Source: Alcanivorax sp. DSM 26293 (GTDB lineage Bacteria; Pseudomonadota; Gammaproteobacteria; Pseudomonadales; Alcanivoracaceae). Taken from it: a DNA stretch of 64,000 bases. The DNA is taken from positions 1 to 64,000 of the forward strand of contig NZ_FNUM01000004.1 of NCBI RefSeq assembly GCF_900107995.1. The letters run 5' to 3'. Below the pieces are notes generated by a model. That model searched no databases. It saw only the letters and a program-made list of their open reading frames with translations, and had not been told where the DNA came from. This document shows, piece after piece, positions 60,779-64,000 of this stretch (its first letter is position 1; each line of letters starts with the position of its first letter). The translations under genes were made by a program, and so were the position numbers.

Positions 60779-61666
60779 TCAGGCGGAGGCGGCCGCTTCC
60801 TGCTCCGCCAAAAAGCTGTCGATCTGCAGCAGCAACTCACGGTTGTCGTGATCCCAGGGATGGAAACCCGGGCGGAAGTAGTCCAGGTAGTTGCCAATCT
60901 GCTTACGCAGCATGCCGATATCACCGAAGGTGTAGTGGAAAAACTTCTGCCAGCCCTTCCAGTCCGTCAGCTTGCCCTGCTCACGCAGCACTTCCAGGAA
61001 CACCGGAATCACCAGCCCCCAGAACACCACCGTGGCCAGGCCCAGTCCGAAACAGCGCAGCCCGTAGGCCCCAACCCCTTTGCCCATGACCGCGGTCCAG
61101 ACATCAAACGCCACGGCCTTGTGCTCGGTTTCTTCCAGGGCGTGCCAGCGCCACAAGGCGGCATAGGCGGGATCAGCGCCATCCACCACCCGAGGATCAC
61201 TCAACACGCTATCCGCCAGCAGGCCGGTAAAGTGTTCCAGGGCGATGGTGCCACTCAGGGAGACCGGCGCACTGTATTTGTTGAACCTCTTCAGGACACC
61301 TTCCACCAGGCGCTCGAACTTCGGCGCCACTGACGACACCGCAAAGAGGGCATCGTTATATTCTTCATGCTCGCGCCCGTGCATGGCTTCCTGGCCGATG
61401 AAGGCGGTCACCGCCTTCTTGAGCTCGGGATCGGTAATCTGGTCCCGGTAGGCCCGCACACTGTCGATAAAAAAGCGCTCGCCCACCGGCAGAACGGTGG
61501 AAAAGGTATTCAGGAAGGCCGTCAGCACCGGCCCACCGGCAGTGTGCCAGTCGGAAATTCGCCTGGGGTCCAGATTGAATCGCAGGCTCCTGCGCGTCGG
61601 TACCAACATGGGCGTTGCCCGGGTGTTATCGGTTACCAGACGTAGCGCTGCAGACAGTTTTTTCAT
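60779..61666 (-). CDS. PF10118 metal-dependent hydrolase, second copy
   Basis: A 295-aa paralogue of the 54056 gene, with the same landmarks: LPVGERFFIDSVRAYRDQI, GQEAMHGREHEEYN, ALEHFTG and WHALEETEHKAVAFDVW. The conserved His/Glu pattern suggests a carboxylate-bridged metal centre. GGAGATAAC precedes ATG 61666. Unlike the first copy, no AraC gene is adjacent. Confidence 0.88.
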   Translation of the reverse strand: MKKLSAALRLVTDNTRATPMLVPTRRSLRFNLDPRRISDWHTAGGPVLTAFLNTFSTVLPVGERFFIDSVRAYRDQITDPELKKAVTAFIGQEAMHGREHEEYNDALFAVSSVAPKFERLVEGVLKRFNKYSAPVSLSGTIALEHFTGLLADSVLSDPRVVDGADPAYAALWRWHALEETEHKAVAFDVWTAVMGKGVGAYGLRCFGLGLATVVFWGLVIPVFLEVLREQGKLTDWKGWQKFFHYTFGDIGMLRKQIGNYLDYFRPGFHPWDHDNRELLLQIDSFLAEQEAAASA

Positions 61667-61892
61667 TGTTATCTCCATTGATCATCACGCCCGAGGCATA
61701 CACACACGGCCCGTGCCCGGGAAAAGAATGGCTCTCATCTAAACATACGCAGGAGCACTTGGCACGATGACAAAACTTGCATCAGAAAGCGCCATTCAGC
61801 GGGCTCTTGCGACGTTCCCTTGCCCGGCAGCCGCTTACCCGGCAACGCGTTTTCGGGGTACCCTCTATTGTCCCCGGATACCGTTTACTGCC

Positions 61893-62255
61893 ATGCACCT
61901 TCCGCTCCTGCCACTCGCCCTGCTCTCACTTGCCGCCTTGCCCGCTGTGGCCGACGAGCAGGACTGCAGGCTGGACATCCTGCACAGCGCCATCGAGACC
62001 ACGCACACCTTCAATCTGACTGTCAGCTGCCGGGGTAACTACACACCCCTGACTTACCTCCTCCGAGCCAAACGCCGCGTGAACGGGGTAACGCTTACTG
62101 ACAGCCAGAGTGGAACCCTGAACATTCATGGAGACAGCAAAACCGTGGGGGACATCCAGATTGATCTGAAGCCCGGCGACCATATCGAACTGGAAGGCAG
62201 AATCCTTCAAGCCTGTGAAGTCCTGGGCGAAACACGCCTCGAATTTACCCGCTGA
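61893..62255 (+). CDS. Exported small beta-rich protein (CsgH-like?)
   Basis: 120 aa from ATG 61893, which starts a signal peptide (LPLLPLALLSLAALPAVADE). The mature part has alternating strands with two Cys (EQDCRLDI, VSCRGNYTP) and a KPGDHIELEGRIL strand that recalls curli chaperone CsgH folds. The resemblance is weak. Longer frames upstream lack a signal sequence. Confidence 0.6.
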   Translation: MHLPLLPLALLSLAALPAVADEQDCRLDILHSAIETTHTFNLTVSCRGNYTPLTYLLRAKRRVNGVTLTDSQSGTLNIHGDSKTVGDIQIDLKPGDHIELEGRILQACEVLGETRLEFTR

Positions 62256-62451
62256 TAACAGCGGCTATCCGCCATCGCGACCTGCTACAGCCGTCACACA
62301 AACAATACTTACTGACGGAAAACCCCGGTGCTAATCTGTCTGTCGAGCGCAGGGATCCATGCTGATACCGCTGACGCAAACCGCTGAGCAACACCGCCGC
62401 GATCCTCGAACGGCACCCACCGCGAATAACAGACAATAAAAGGAAGCCCGC

Positions 62452-64000
62452 ATGGACAACGAGTTCGATTACCTCATCATCGGTGGTGGCTCCGCCGGCT
62501 GCGCCCTGGCCGGACGGCTCAGTGAAGACCCGGACACCCGCGTCTGTCTGCTGGAAGCCGGTGGCAAGGGGGACGGTCTGCTGGTCAATGTGCCCTCCGG
62601 TGCGGTAGCCATGCTCTCCAGGCCCATCAACAACTGGGTGCTGGAAACGGTTCCGCAAAAAGGCCTCAATGGTCGCCAGGGCTTCCAGCCCCGGGGAAAA
62701 TGCCTGGGCGGTTCGTCCGCCATCAATGCCATGGTCTATATTCGTGGCCATCGCGAGGACTACGATCACTGGGCGGCCCTGGGCAATGACGGTTGGTCCT
62801 ACAAGGATGTGCTGCCCTATTTCCGCCTCAATGAACACAACGAACGTATCGATAACGACTACCACGGCACCGACGGTCCGCTCTGGGTCAGCGACAGCCG
62901 TACCGGCAACCCGTTCCAGGACTACTTTCTGGACGCTGCACGGGAATGCGATATCCCCATTACCGATGACTTCAACGGCGCCGAGCAGGAAGGCGCCGGG
63001 GTCTATCAGGTCACCCAAAAAGACGGCGAACGCTGGAGCAGTGCCCGGGCTTACCTGTTCCCGCATATGGATCGCAGCAACCTGACCGTGGAAACCAACG
63101 CCCAGGTTCAGCGCATTGTCTTCGACGGCAAACGTGCCGTGGGTGTGGAATTCAAGCAAGGCAAGCAGCTGCACACCGCCTCGGCCCGCAAGGAAGTGCT
63201 GCTGTCCGCCGGGGCCTTTCAGTCCCCGCAACTGCTGATGCTATCCGGGGTGGGCGATAGCGAGGAACTGAAAAAGCACAACATCCCCGTGGTGCATCAT
63301 CTTCCCGGCGTGGGCAAGAACCTGCAGGATCATCCGGATTTCATTTTCGGCTACACCACCGACAGCCCGGCCACTTTTGGTCTGTCACCGGCGGGCATGT
63401 GGCGGGCGCTAATGGCCATGGGTACCTATCGCAAGGAACGGCGCGGGCTGTGGACCTCCAACTTCGCCGAAGCCGGCGCCTTCCTGAAAACCCGGCCGGA
63501 TCTGTCGGCCCCGGATATTCAACTGCACATGGTCACCGCCCTGGTGGATGATCACGGCCGCAAGATGCACTTCACCCAAGGCTACTCCTGTCATGTCTGT
63601 CTGCTACGGCCGCGCAGCCGCGGCAGCGTGCAACTGGCCAGCGCCAACCCGGACGATCTTCCTCTTATCGACCCGGCCTTCCTAAACGATCCTAAGGACC
63701 TGGAAGACATGGTGCAAGGCTACAAAATCACGCAGAAAATCATGGAAGCCCCATCACTCAAGCGCTGGATGAAGAAAGACATGTTCACTGAGAACGTGAA
63801 AAGCGACGACGACATCCGCGAAGTCATCCGACAGCGTTCCGACACCGTCTACCACCCGGTGGGCTCCTGCAAGATGGGCACCGATGAGCAGGCGGTGGTC
63901 GACCCGCAATTGCGCGTTCATGGCATTGAAGGCCTGCGCGTGATCGATGCTTCCATCATGCCCACCTTGATCGGCGGCAACACCAATGCGCCGGCAATGA
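62452..64000 (+). CDS. alkJ: GMC-family alcohol dehydrogenase, AlkJ-like (3' end outside window)
   Basis: 516 codons are visible; the frame is still open at 64000. The FAD loop GGGSAGCALAGRL is near residue 10, PRGKCLGGSSAINAMVYIRG is the GMC signature 1 and GAFQSPQLLMLSGVG signature 2. The active-site H468 is in TVYHPVGSCKMG, and the terminal GGNTNAPAM is the second catalytic region. VTQKDGERWSSARAYL and overall order closely parallel AlkJ, the membrane-associated alkanol dehydrogenase of alkane degradation. Choline dehydrogenase is the main alternative. AAAGGAAG precedes ATG 62452. Confidence 0.88.
   Translation, partial: MDNEFDYLIIGGGSAGCALAGRLSEDPDTRVCLLEAGGKGDGLLVNVPSGAVAMLSRPINNWVLETVPQKGLNGRQGFQPRGKCLGGSSAINAMVYIRGHREDYDHWAALGNDGWSYKDVLPYFRLNEHNERIDNDYHGTDGPLWVSDSRTGNPFQDYFLDAARECDIPITDDFNGAEQEGAGVYQVTQKDGERWSSARAYLFPHMDRSNLTVETNAQVQRIVFDGKRAVGVEFKQGKQLHTASARKEVLLSAGAFQSPQLLMLSGVGDSEELKKHNIPVVHHLPGVGKNLQDHPDFIFGYTTDSPATFGLSPAGMWRALMAMGTYRKERRGLWTSNFAEAGAFLKTRPDLSAPDIQLHMVTALVDDHGRKMHFTQGYSCHVCLLRPRSRGSVQLASANPDDLPLIDPAFLNDPKDLEDMVQGYKITQKIMEAPSLKRWMKKDMFTENVKSDDDIREVIRQRSDTVYHPVGSCKMGTDEQAVVDPQLRVHGIEGLRVIDASIMPTLIGGNTNAPAM

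Noticed and set aside
62245..63231. 328-codon minus-strand frame opposite the AlkJ-like gene
   Set aside because: Shadow of the GMC oxidoreductase, whose FAD loop and signature motifs are all on the plus strand.

Overview
The window is a chromosomal segment of a high-GC gammaproteobacterium that looks like a marine hydrocarbon degrader of the Alcanivorax type. This is inferred from gene content: two short-chain dehydrogenases resembling the Acr1 fatty acyl-CoA reductase, an AlkJ-like GMC alcohol dehydrogenase cut by the right window edge, a Baeyer-Villiger-type flavin monooxygenase, a haloalkane-dehalogenase-like hydrolase, two PF10118 metal-dependent hydrolases, a cyanide-insensitive bd oxidase and many SDRs. 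I ran no species-level comparison and see no rRNA or tRNA gene.

Bases 1-9490 are an accessory defence island. From the left: the tail of an IS3-family element; a CD-NTase (CBASS synthase) whose N-terminal part was removed by that insertion; its coiled-coil, two-TM putative effector; an Abi_2 (AbiD/AbiF-like) HEPN gene preceded by a compact promoter-ncRNA-terminator unit; HsdR without HsdM or HsdS; a YgjP-like metallopeptidase; a HigA-like antitoxin without toxin; a 38-codon ORF behind an XRE regulator with an operator-like dyad; and a SEC-C protein. The island ends at 9490, where yjbQ loses its C-terminal third.

Bases 9491-16656 are backbone: an Acr1-like SDR, a D-2-hydroxyacid dehydrogenase, DUF523, DUF4112 and Rieske proteins, and the divergent polyamine genes speA and speE. 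A second accessory insertion (about 16657-21570) holds a 7-bp tandem repeat, a lipoprotein, a small membrane protein and a very AT-rich helicase-nuclease (972 aa), a candidate single-gene defence system.

Bases 21681-43667 are backbone with regulator/enzyme pairs (HxlR/SDR, LysR/SDR), a DUF559 endonuclease gene bounded by nested inverted repeats, a split pqiA-pqiA-pqiB operon, a DEAD-box helicase, lipase, BVMO, retropepsin-like protein, RdgC, aldo-keto reductase, dehalogenase-like hydrolase, GNAT and NAT acetyltransferases, and cioAB. A decayed tyrosine integrase lies at 44029-45222. From 45258 onward come guanine deaminase, SelO, YghU, an ATM1-type exporter, MBL and MAPEG proteins, AraC/PF10118 and MerR/DUF2938 pairs, an acyltransferase, TetR/Acr1-like reductase, EamA, a second PF10118 protein and the AlkJ-like dehydrogenase.

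Gaps between backbone genes carry at least four families of long palindromic repeats (inverted arms of about 23-35 bp). A separate class of degenerate 7-bp tandem repeats abuts or crosses stop codons. Both are described under features and findings.
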